From Tenebrio molitor (Eukaryota > Arthropoda > Insecta > Coleoptera > Tenebrionidae), in contig NC_091046.1 of NCBI RefSeq assembly GCF_963966145.1, positions 39,060,001 through 39,124,000 on the forward strand: 64,000 nt of DNA. The letters are read 5' to 3'. Both the position numbers and the translations under genes were made by a program. Positions 44,507 through 56,100 of this stretch are shown here, piece by piece (position 1 is the stretch's first letter; every line of letters starts with the position of its first letter). Below the pieces are notes generated by a model, which saw only the letters and a list, made by a program, of their open reading frames with translations, was not told the DNA's origin and did no database searches.

Positions 44507-45440
44507 GACTGTTCAAACGATAAATATAAGACGTTATTAAAAATATAAAACATTTAAATATTAACTATTTAGGTTGATTTCAGTATAAATTCTTCAAATT
44601 ATTCAGTTTACACTTTGGACTATAAATACAAAAAAAAAAAAAATAGAACGAAGGTAGTTCATTTGCCAATAAGTTTGTATTCTTTAACGTTATGTTGCAA
44701 TGTTGCAAGATATGATGATAAGGATGAGAAATATGTCGCTTTCTTCAAATTTCTTGTTATCCACATTATCTTTAACACATACGTGGACAAGAAAACGTAG
44801 TCAACTTTTTAAAACAAAAACACGCCAGGCCTCAAACTTGAGATTACTTTCGCATAATTTAGATAATTGCAGATATTCGAATGTTATCAGTTTACATTAA
44901 AACCTCCTCGCGTTAATCCTTTTTAATTCACTGACGTGTACTTTTAAAATCCGTCAGCGTTTCGACAATGCAATAATTAAATGACTCACATAAATGTATT
45001 TAGTTTATGGCCAATTATTTCTTAAGGTTATTTTAATTATTATTTTCTATGATTGATTTTTTTGCCTGTAGAAAAATATTTATTTATTTATTAAGTTTGT
45101 GATTATTTTTTATTTGTATGCTTTAAAATTAAATAGCAGACTTGGAACCAAAGTGGGTTACAAGAAATTAACAAGTGGCTAGACAGTTTTTTTTTTGAAG
45201 AAAACTTAAAAGCCTGTTTTTACTATAATAAGTGCTAGGTGGAATATGAGCGTTTATTTTTGTAAAAAAATACTCTGATAGTAACAGATATCGTGTACTT
45301 TTGATAACCTCAGTTCTACAATATCAGAAAAACAACTTATCAACAATTTGTTTTTGGAATTTTTCAAAATATGTTTTTTGACAAGATTTAATTTTAACAA
45401 TTATGTATTTGTGCTGAGACCAATATCTATTATACGTAGG
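44507..45440. other. Intergenic stretch with no recognised feature
   Basis: AT-rich DNA with long A and T runs (for example at 44631 and 45190). No gene, RNA or bounded repeat was recognised. Confidence 0.4.
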
Positions 45441-45676
45441 TACAGTTGGTTGCAAAAAAAAAAAACGGGAAACGAAAATTTTTCTAATGTAAATTTGGTT
45501 TTGTCCATTTGTCAATTAATTGTCTACCTGTCAAATAATTTTAAAAAATGTCATTGAATTTTGACCATAATTCTAACCTATCTCTCATAAGAAATTATGA
45601 TATGTACTATGAAAAAATTTTGAAAATGTGTCAATTTTATTCTAACAGTTCCCGTTTTTTTTTGCAACAAACTGTA
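45441..45676. repeat. 236-bp MITE with TACAGTTGGTTGCAAAAAAA ends (copy 1)
   Basis: The left end TACAGTTGGTTGC followed by an A run and ACGGGAA pairs with TTCCCG, a T run and GCAACAAACTGTA. The interior (TTTTGTCCATTTGTCAATTA) recurs at 48800-48820, identifying a second copy at 48748-49325. Confidence 0.85.
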
Positions 45677-46665
45677 CTCAATTTTCATTGCCACTTATAG
45701 TGAGTGATTGCATCACATTATGCTATTTTATTGCAAAATTTCAAAAGTTGTTGCAATCGATGATAATAAAACTTTTTTGTGTAAGAATCTTTATTAACTT
45801 AATTATCAAAAAAAGGAACACCTGCATTTTTTTTTAAATCGTTCAAGATACTTTTTCGCAAATAAAAACGAAAACAATTTTATATCGTTAAATATAACAT
45901 TTTAGTGTCAAAATGGCTTCCCACAGCCTACTAATGGATTTATTTATTATTGAAACACTTCAAAATCATTCATAAAATAAGGGTTAGTCAGGAAATAGTA
46001 TTGTTATAACTATTCAGGATTTATAGCTTTCCATTAAATTAGGAATTACTGTTCCAACTTAACCTCAAAATTGGGGTAACAATTTGACAATCTTGTGACT
46101 CAAAAATTGTCAATTTTTGCACCACCAAGAACTTGATATAATATACCACAAATTTGTTCAATTACAAATTCGTTATTAAAGGCGAACTATTTCTGCACCA
46201 TTAACTTCAGCTGGAAACAGCCGAAGCCGGTAAATCTATTTATTTATTTACAACATTGCCATTGCAAAAAACTGTAAGGAACAGGTGTACACAAACAACG
46301 CGTGCGATTTACGAAATCGCATGGATAAAACGCGGGTTGGATAATTTTACCTGGAAAATACTTTTCCGTTTTTAAAAATGCAAAACGGGTATCACACACC
46401 AAATTATAAGAGCAACCCAGTATCATTCCAAAAACTAACCTTTATTTCAGTGCATATTTTTAGACGAGTCGATAACCGGCAGTCAGCCTGGCACCAATTC
46501 ACAGCAGAGAGCAGTGAGTTTGTGATGAAAATGAGAAGGAAATTCAGATTGCAACATTACATAAAAGTGCTGTTTATATTCAAGGATGAAAATCAGATTT
46601 ATTTTTGATTTTCATTAAGCGTAAACGTCACACACATACTAAAACTAAACGTCACACGATCCCGG

Positions 46666-46684
46666 CCAATCAAATCTCCCCACG
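46666..46684 (+). promoter_or_regulatory. ER stress response element (ERSE) upstream of PDI
   Basis: The sequence is CCAAT, nine bases, CCACG, the exact ERSE consensus bound by NF-Y plus ATF6/XBP1 (established in animals). It lies 104 bp upstream of the PDI start codon. A second CCACG occurs at 46692-46696. Placement and spacing fit unfolded-protein-response control; binding is inferred, not shown. Confidence 0.8.
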
Positions 46685-46787
46685 ATTTGTGCCACGTTGT
46701 GGTGTCATCACCGTCTGCCTCTCACTTCATGTTTGTCGAGTAGTCGACGTTTGGTAACAAGGGAAGTGAGTTGTATTGGAAATTAAC

Positions 46788-49700
46788 ATGAATCTTATTT
46801 CGGCTTTTTGTTTAATTGCAACCGCCACATCTTTGGCGCACGCTAGTGAAGAAATTAAAGTCGACGATGGTGTTTTAGTGCTGACTAAAGCCAATTTCAA
46901 AGAAGCCGTCACCGACAACGAATTCCTTCTCGTCGAATTCTGTAAGTATGCTTCGCTTCGAAAAATACAACCAGTTCGTCGTCTCCCAGCATTCGCAGTA
47001 AATAAACGCAAAAACCGAAATTCGATCCAATAAAATGACGAATGGCCAACTTCACACCGGATGACGTTTGGCTCAAGCGGTTTTTCAAATTGAATCGTTC
47101 CGTGTTGTGCGAATTACTTTTTTCAGAAGTGTAATGAGTCTGTATGCAACGGTGATGAATCCAACCTTTGGTGAAATTTCCGAGTCCGAAAGGTCAACAA
47201 CCCTCGGTGCCGGTTGCCGCGTGAGCTACTACGTGTGAAAAGTGCAAGACGTTACTCACTCAGACTCAGTTTGCCGGCAATTAATTTTCGAGCTGGATTT
47301 GTCGATTTCCTATCGTTTTGGTTCTTATTCTAACGGTTTTCATTAACAACATTGAAGTATGACCCACGCAGATGTTTCATGAAATGTCAATTGAAACGTG
47401 GGTATATCAGAGTAGTGTCAACTGCGGCACATTACAACACGAACGCATATTACATGTGGATAAAAATGCTGCAATGAATTATGTAGTAATTGCTGATGAG
47501 ATGGATCGTGGTTGTCATGTCACATGATTTTGTAATGACAGATGATGTGACATCTGTAGCGCCCTCCTTCCGAAACAATAATCGACAAACTACTTTTTCC
47601 AAATTGAAATTACCCAAAATGCACAAGTGTCACTTGCAACCAAATTGAAACAGTAAAGGATGACGAGTGGGTGTCAAATTTATAATTAGGAAAATAATTA
47701 TCGCCTCCTTATCTCAATTTTTTTGTGGTATCAGTTTCGAAAAAAGAATCGGTTTTTTGCCAACGTCGAGAAATCCACTTTGGATAAATTGTTAATTTTT
47801 GCTGGAAAGGAATTCCGTAATTTTTCAATTTATTGTCATTCAATTTTATTATCATTGTACATTGTTTTTTATCTTTTCCATTGTTTCTCCTCATTTATAG
47901 GTAAGAGAAATATTCAAATATTTAAAGATTACGTTTGTCTCAAATATGTTTATGTGAAAAGAATATTTAAAGAGTCAAATGAAGATACACAATGAACAAA
48001 ACATTAAATTAACAACAATACGAGTAAGTGTATCACAATGAATGCACGATGTGTGGGTTTATAAATTTGCCACTCGATCAACTAAATTACATATCGCAGA
48101 TTTTCTGTTTCATGTCTTGCTTAATCAGTGTTACTGTATAAGTTTAGATAATGTTTGAATTAGTATCGTAGAAGCTAAAAATAGAGAGATGTTGATGTTA
48201 ATGGCAGTACATCCTATGGGAATTTCATGTAAAGTTAAAAATATCCGTCGGCATGCACGAGATGGTAGAACTACATAAAACAAGTTCGTCATTCATTTCG
48301 TTTTTACGACTTATTTTTCAGAAAATGTAAATTTTCAAATTTATTGTTGCCTAATGCCAGTTATTTAACGAATAATTTTGTTGGAAATGAAACGAGAAAA
48401 TAAAAACATTCAATTTTACTCAGAACTTTTCCAATAGCTTTTGGTTAGCGGTGAGGATTTTTTTTACGAAGGACCAAATACCAGATTGAATGATACGAAC
48501 CAGTTATTTGTCGTAAATGGCCGTAGACGTAAAAACCAACATACATTGGGGAAAAATGCAAATATTGCTTAAAAAATAAAGAAATTTACAACTTAAAAGT
48601 GTTCACAAAAAAAAATTCAATACTGGAAATGGAATTATAGCTGATCTTACAGGTTTGATTCATGATCAAGACGTCGACTCTTGCAATGCGAATAACACAT
48701 TAAACTTAATAATCAATTTCGATTTTTTTAAAGTCTTGGAAACGACGTACAGTCTGTTGCAAAAAACGGGAAATGAAAATTTTCCTAATGTAAATGTGGT
48801 TTTGTCCATTTGTCAATTAATTGTCTACTTGACAATACCTATCAAAAATGTAGAGCTAAAGTCAAAACGAAACATGACAGGGCGGAGCTTAGGATGCGCG
48901 CTCTCCAATTTACCGCTGACAGGGGCGTATCATACAGTTGTCAGTTTAGGGGCAAAAACTTAACCAAAACTCAATTTTCTTCATCTGATGAAAGAATTCT
49001 ACACCGAGGTCATCTACTTTAGTTGTAGAACCTCTAATAGAATAATAAAAACTATCTGCATCTTCAGAACATTCCCTTAACACCCTCTATAGCGTAAACA
49101 AAAGAAAATTTTTGACTCCGCCACTGTCATATACGTAAGCTGTCTTTTGCGCAAACCACGTGATGTCATGTTTCGTTTTGACTTTACCTTCTAATTCGAA
49201 AAATGTCATTGTATTTTGATCATAATTCTAACCTATCTCTCGTATGAAGGTCTTCACTATGAACGAATTGTAAAAATGTATCGATTTTATTCTGACAGTT
49301 TCCGTTTTTTTTTTGCAACCAACTACCTTCGTATAAACTCTGCAGAATGTTTTTGAAAATGTTTGTTTTAAAAGGTATATTAAAACGGTAGAAATCTTTA
49401 GTACTGGAATTTTAACGATAATTACTACCAGATAAGAGAGATATATTTTTTGACATTCCTAAAGAATAACAACAGTTTAGCCATAAATACGAGTATTATG
49501 ACTAAATTGTTTTTATAATAACTTACCAGTAACTTCAAGAGTTATTGAATAATTGATAACCTGTAGTATTTTTTCTTCTTTTTTTTGTAAATAATTCATT
49601 CAATCCTTAATTTAGATGATGCGGTACTGTTAATACGGTCAACTTTGAATGTAAATCAAATTCTCGCGACGTTTTGCTTATACCTCTTTCAATATAATTT

Positions 49701-52387
49701 TCTAAATGTTGACAAGAGACATTTTCAGCAAAACATTTTTGTAATCAAGATTGTATCGGTTGTTTTTTACGGCACCTTCCCCAAAAGAAGTGATATTCTG
49801 GAACAATAAAAAGATAAAAATAACATGTCTCGTATGTACTGTCGCGAGCAATAAATTTTGGTCGTCAATGTCATTTCAAAATTTGGTTAGATTGTCACAA
49901 ATTTAAAAAATTTCCCTGCCTGATTATGCCCACATCAATAAAGTGTCAAAAAATTGAGAAAAAAATGACAATTAATGTGATACAACATGATGATGGGTTA
50001 CGATATTTACGACTGTTTTACAATGGAGCATTTTCGATTGCGTCAAAGAATGACCTTGACGATCAAAACTTATTGCTCGCGACTACGTAGATGTGCAAAA
50101 TATTTGACAGTTGTAAAAATAAAATAGACGAAACTAGGGTGGCTATGAAAGAAAAAACTTCTGAAAACGTGAGGCGTAGCTCCAATCATACTAGCAGCTG
50201 ATAATAGTTGTTTTAAAAGTTTTGCCGAAACTCAAGTGTAGCAATTTATTAGGTTTTTAGAAAAATGTTTTTCTATGGCTGCCCCTTATGTCTTTTTTGT
50301 TGAACATGTTGTACTTCTTAATTCGAAAAGAATGACATTTTAAGTGCAGTAACGTAACAATATACGCATACGTAACTGGTTTAACGAATCAGTTTCCGCC
50401 TTTCATATTTATTTTCGTCCCGAGACATTACTATAAATGCAGGTTACATGATGTTTCCTATCCCGCAGCTAAAGGCGGCGACCTTCTAAAAGCATATTTT
50501 GATGTATATGTACTTAAACGAACAATACATTTTATGTTGACCTGCGAAACATGCAAACAGATTTTTTTCGGTTTTATTAATATATTTGTGTTGGCGAAGG
50601 AAATAAAAAAATACACTCACGATTAACGTTATTGTTTACATTTATATTCTTGTTATATTAATTATTTCAGGAATGTAGTAGTCATCGTGGTTCTGTTATA
50701 ATATGTAATAACAATAATATTTTCGTTTGAAACCACAAATTTTATTTACTTGCATATCATGTTTACCAAAGGATAATAATACCTTGCGGCAGTCTGCCTT
50801 GTTGTTATTTTTAGTTTATTTATCAAATGCGGTAAAAGATTTATCAGATATTAAAAAAAAAGATGTTTTATTCTCTCTCACTCTTAATTGACATTGTTTG
50901 AAGAGCAGATTTTTATAAAAATTTTCATTTCAGATGCACCATGGTGTGGTCATTGCAAAGCATTGGCTCCGGAATTCGCCAAAGCTGCAAAAACTCTCGC
51001 CGAGCAAGAGTCCACCATAAAACTGGCCAAAGTTGACGCCACCGAAGAAACGGAACTCGCTGAAGAGCACCAAGTTAGAGGATATCCCACGCTTAAATTC
51101 TTCAGGAATGGAATCCCCATGGACTACAACGGTGAGTGAAAATAAATTTGGCTGGATGGTTTGTACGTGAAACTGTTTGGTGTTTGTTAGGTGGAAGACA
51201 AGCTGACGATATCGTGTCGTGGCTTTCGAAGAAGACAGGACCGCCAGCGAAAGAACTTAAAACCGTGGAAGAAGCCAAAGAATTCATCGACGCAAGCAAC
51301 GTTGCCGTCATTGGTTTCTTCAAGGATCAGACATCCGATAAGGCCAAAGCGTTCTTGGCAGTTGCAGCGAACAACGATGACCAACCGTTCGGAGTCACCT
51401 CCGATGATAGTGTTTTCAAAGAACACGAAGCCGAATGTGGATCCATCGTTTTGTTCAAGAAGGTTTGTGTTTTGACACATTCGTATTTTCAAAATGTGAG
51501 ATTTTTCATTCCAGTTTGATGAAGGAAAAGTGTTGTTTGATGGAGAAGCGACAGAACAGAACATCAAGAAATTCGTCGCCGGTAACTCTCTACCGCTCAT
51601 CGTCGAATTCAACCACGAGACCGCACAGAAAATCTTCGGCGGAGACATCAAGAGTCACCTCCTGCTTTTCTTGAACAAGGGCGAGGACCACTTCGAAAAG
51701 GTAGCAGAAGCCGCCAGAGCCGTTGCCAAGCCATTCAAGGAACAAGTTTTGTTCGTCACGATCGACGCGGGCGAAGAAGACCATCAAAGAATCTTGGAAT
51801 TCTTCGGAATGAAGAAAGAAGAAGTACCCGCCGCTCGCCTCATCAAACTCGAAGAAGACATGGCCAAGTACAAGCCCGAGAGTAACGATTTGACTTCCGA
51901 AAGTATCAAGACCTTCGTCGAAGATTTCCTCGCCGGCAAACTCAAACAGCATTTGCTCAGTCAAGATCTTCCAGACGATTGGGACAAGGAAGCCGTCAAA
52001 GTTTTAGTAGCCAGCAATTTCGACAGTGTTGTATTTGACGCCGACAAAGATGTGTTGGTCGAATTTTACGCTCCTTGGTGTGGACATTGCAAACAACTGG
52101 TTCCAATTTACGACAAAGTCGGAGAGCACTTCAAAGAAAATAAGAACGTGGTCATTGCTAAAATTGACGCCACCGCCAACGAACTGGAACACACTAAAAT
52201 TACGAGCTTCCCCACATTGAAACTCTATCCCAAAGGTGATAATAACGTTATTGAATACAACGGTCCAAGAACATTCGAAGGTTTGACTAAATTTATCGAG
52301 TCTGGTGGTGTTGACGGTGCCGGCGTTGAAGAACCCGTCGAGGAAGAGACAGAAGATGATGACTCTCCTAGGAAAGATGAATTATAA
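46788..52387 (+). CDS. Pdi: Protein disulfide isomerase
   Basis: Four exons: 46788-46941, 50934-51131, 51191-51462, 51515-52387 (1497 nt, 498 aa, the normal length). A signal peptide is visible at 1-19 (MNLISAFCLIATATSLAHA). Domain order is a-b-b'-a' with active sites Y52APWCGHC59 and Y393APWCGHC400, an acidic C-terminal tail and the ER retention signal KDEL at 495-498. The enzyme forms and reshuffles disulfides in the ER lumen and also serves as the beta subunit of prolyl 4-hydroxylase. The first active-site tyrosine codon is split by the 4.0-kb first intron (T|AT), which holds several MITEs. A perfect ERSE 104 bp upstream suggests unfolded-protein-response induction. Codons in exon 4 favour G/C endings. 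Poly(A) signal AATAAA lies near 52852. Confidence 0.97.
46942..48747 (+). other. First part of PDI intron 1
   Basis: From the donor GTAAGT at 46942 onward no exon or bounded repeat is recognised. A short frame continues from exon 1 through the donor to 47033, but is not supported. Confidence 0.5.
48748..49325. repeat. MITE of the TACAGTTGGTTGC family (copy 2) with a nested palindrome
   Basis: The left end TACAGTCTGTTGCAAAAAAC and the right end GTTTCCG, T run, GCAACCAACTA match the copy at 45441-45676, and both share TTTTGTCCATTTGTCAATTA. This copy is 578 bp because a second inverted-repeat element (48858-49185) sits inside it. It is in PDI intron 1. Confidence 0.8.
48858..49185. repeat. 328-bp inverted-repeat element nested in the previous MITE
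   Basis: The arms AAAGTCAAAACGAAACATGA at the left and TCATGTTTCGTTTTGACTTT at the right are perfect inverse copies. A further pair near 48900-48945 and 49125-49150 is weaker. The interior is more GC-rich than its host (GGGCGGAGCTTAGGATGCGC). Confidence 0.8.
49841..50083. repeat. 243-bp MITE with GTCGCGAGCAATAA ends
   Basis: The left end GTCGCGAGCAATAA and right end TTATTGCTCGCGAC match exactly, and the pairing continues (TTTTGGTCGTCAATGTCATT against AATGACCTTGACGATCAAAA). It is in PDI intron 1 and has no coding capacity. Confidence 0.85.
50105..50325. repeat. Decayed copy of the 10149 MITE family
   Basis: The shared segments are GAAAACGTGAGGCGTAGC, TCCAATCATA, and an inverted right part CTATGGCTGCCCC followed by GTTGAACATGTTGTA, in the same order as at 10149-10506. 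The boundaries are approximate. Confidence 0.6.
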
Positions 52388-53199
52388 ATTTTATAGGTAC
52401 TTAGTTATCAACGTGATTTACAAATTATCATTTTTACCGATTTTTTATATCAAAATTAAGCGTCGATATTTGGCTCTCAGTTATTTAGGTACCTATCCGA
52501 TTTGAACTTCCTAAAAGATTTTTTTAATTATGCCTCCATTTAAGGAGGACTCGTGAGACTGGTTGTGCAATTGACATCTGCCTAACATTAATCGTGCAAG
52601 TTCGTGTATTAACATTCCTTTTTCTATTTTCTATACTAATTTTTGTATATTGCAGTTTCAAATATTTATTTTTAAGCAGTTTAATAGAAGATATTTTTCT
52701 ACTGTTGCGTTGTAGGTTTTAGAGTAAATTTGTGCACAAAGGGCAGATTATGTACTGTGTGTTCGTGTGACTGTGTATTTTTTAACATTAAAGAAGTGTA
52801 AAACTAAGAGATATTTTTTGTGAATTATTGTAAAGCTGGAGCTGAAACAAAAATAAAATTATATGTAAATTTCTCGATTTTCATTTTATTTTTGTCCGAC
52901 GCGAAGCCGACGCCTTCAAATTTGCGAAATAAAGTAACGCAAGGTCATGGACCTCGTGGACTTTGAGCCCTGGAACAAACGTATTCTTTCACGACTCAGA
53001 CTCACGTTAAACGATCAGATATAGATATCTCCACAAGTCCACATTGGACTACAATAACACGTTTATGTGTTAAAGGTTATGTCGTGTTTTTGATTAGATT
53101 TTTTACGATTCATCCTTGCCAATAAAAGTAGTCTTCAACCTGCTTCAACATAGTTACCATTACTACTGTGAGCGAACATTGAAACATTGTCCATGAACA
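52388..53199 (+). other. PDI 3' UTR and ECI1 upstream region
   Basis: The PDI 3' untranslated region runs to the AATAAA near 52852. The remaining 350 bp before the ECI1 start are the presumed ECI1 promoter. No specific site was recognised. Confidence 0.5.
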
Positions 53200-56100
53200 A
53201 TGGCGCTTAGAAACGGTATACGTGGTTTTAGTATTTTTTCCAGTTCTTTTAGGAATTATTCCTCGACTGGTCCAGTGATTAATCTTCAAGTTAACGACAA
53301 AACTGGAGTCGCTACGGTCACGCTCAACCGGCCCCCCGTGAACAGCTTAAATCTGGAACTTCTGACTGAATTATCAAACACATTAACTGAATTGGAGAAG
53401 AACAAATGCAGAGGTTTAATGCTGACATCGGTATTTCTTCAGGCTTAACTTTTTTTTTTTTAATTGATCAAGCGTATTTTAGAGTTCCAACAGCGTGTTC
53501 AGCGCCGGATTGGACCTGCTTGAGCTGTACAAGCCCAACCTAGATCGCTTCAAACAGTGGTGGTCAACTTTGCAACAAACATGGATGAAGCTGTATGGCA
53601 CTCCCTATCCCACAGTCGCCGTTATTAACGTATGCATTATTCATTGTCATTTTCGTTTATGGTGTCATTCGTTTTGAATGTAGGGTCACGCCCCTGCTGG
53701 GGGATGCTTGCTGGCTACCTCCTGTGAGTATCGTGTAATGTTGAATAATTTCACCATCGGTCTGAATGAAACCAAAATTGGTATGGTTGCACCAGATTGG
53801 TTTATTGCTTCCATGAAAAATACAGTGGGACCTCGCCAGGCTGAGTTGGCGCTAACTACTGGCAATCTTTTCACAACCGATGAAGCTTTAAAGATTGGAT
53901 TAATTGATGAAGTGGCTGTCAACAAAGAAGAGGCGATCAGTAAAGCTGAGAAGTTTCTTCACAGATATGATAATGTTTCACCACTTGCCAGGGCTTTGAC
54001 AAAGCAAACGCTGCGCAAAGATGCTATTCAGGTTAGTAAGTCTAGATGGATAGACACTGATTGCAAAATAAGTTTATTTTAAAAATGTCTGTAGTGTCTG
54101 TCTGTCTGTAGTACACTTAGTTTTTGTTTTGTTGCAAAAATCAACAATCATCCAGTAAAACTTATAACAAACGATTAATTAAAGTGGACACGATTCTATA
54201 TATTTTTTTTTTATTAAACTTGAGGTGACGTTTGTAGTATTGGCGTATTACTATTGCAATTTTTCTCACATAAAAAAATTACTCTAAATTATGCTTTATT
54301 GAAATTGTTAACATGAATGATGGAATTATTGTCAAATCTGCATAGGTACAATTTGTCAATATGCCATCCGTTAAAAATATTAAGTTTTTAATGTGTATTT
54401 GTTTATTTGATGTTTTTTATTAATCAGAACCTCGTTCTATTCCATTTGTCTGATTTTTAAAATTTCTTGAATGTTTTGTCGGCAAATATCTGACATTCAC
54501 ATTTTCAAAATTGACACAAAAGTCAAAAATCAAAATTAAGGTTATTAATACATAAGGGTCGTTTTAGAATGTATAACAGCACGATTATATTGCCGTTCAA
54601 AATTGTATAATTTATCGCCACCGAACGTATGGAAAAATGTGATGTAAGTCTTGTATGATACTTATTCAATGATTTACCTTACCTAATGCAACAAATAACT
54701 GCATCCCTTACAAAATTTTCTGGGTAACGAACGTCTGTCGATTGTTAAGATGTTTTTGAACTTTGAAAATGAACTCTGAACATTCCGACTATCGACACGA
54801 ACACGTTTAGAGACAAAGTGCATATTCATGTAAATTAAATGGCAGTGAGGTTACAGTCTTAGTTTAATTGCATTATTAATTTGAATCACTTATACTAAAA
54901 TTTCGTAATAACTGTGGATGTGTCCAAAATTTACTTTTAAGTAATCAATTTACCTCCAATCTAAAGATTTCATCATATTTTACACATCGTTATGGGCTGA
55001 GCGTCATCTAAATTTTGAACCCCGTTTTTAACAACTTACAAATTATTACATAAAATAATTCAGCTCCAATCCAATATTGGTTGTTGAGGAAATGCAAGTT
55101 GGGGATACATTTCTTTGTATAGATTTATTCCATAGGGAACATTAAGAAAAACTTCTTTACTAATTAATTAATGTCTCCATATCCACAAATTCTCCTCGAA
55201 TAAATTCATCATGTTAAATGTTTTATGTTTAAAAAAAAATTTATGTTCGATTGTATTATAATTCATGATTTATGATATCATTTAGTGTCCACAAACTATC
55301 TGTTTATGGACTAGTCCATAAAGATAGTAAACGGCCGCTTGTCAATTTTGGGTATTACTTCAAAATAAACGTCAAAATTTTCCTAACTTTATTTAAATCA
55401 GGAATGAATAGAAAAAAACTTTGCAGTCAAGATTCTTTAGCTTTTGCCGCAATTTCACTTACTTTGCTCATTATTACAACTACGTAGAAATAAAGACGAT
55501 TTTAGTTCGTATTTCAAACACAAACACTGTTCGTTTTCAAATAAATAGTAATAAATAATTTCGTAACCACAGAAACAAAAACAGAACACTTCGAAATTAC
55601 CGTAATTTTTAGAATCTATTAATTTTGTATCTAAAAGAAACTTAACTTCACAATCGAACATAAAGCTTTGTATGTAATTCGTACATAATTAGGCTTTGTG
55701 AACTTGCCCTATTTATTAGCCTCGCTCGCAAGCTCGCTCTGCCATAAACTATAGGGCTCGTCCACAAAGACCTATATTATGTATGTACTATTCCGGACAC
55801 GGAATCTTTGCCATAACTGACATTTAACTGACAAATATGTGTGAACTGGCCTTTATTGAATATAACCCAACTTTTGACTCGATAATGCCATTTCTCTGCT
55901 TTTTTGATGTCAGAATAAAAACTTCAAAGTGATTTTTAATAATTGTCATTTATTAATGACGCTAATGATTGGTTTACATCATTTTTTCTAGAAATGTCAA
56001 AAAAATGTTGGCCAAGATTCCGTGTCCGGAATAGTACTTATTACATAAATAGCTATTGCAGCTGTAATAAAAAGTGAAATTTGACGTATAAATTTCACTC

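Noticed and set aside
51187..51651. 154-codon minus-strand frame opposite PDI exons 3-4
   Set aside because: It is an antisense shadow of the PDI coding sequence and also crosses the spliced intron.
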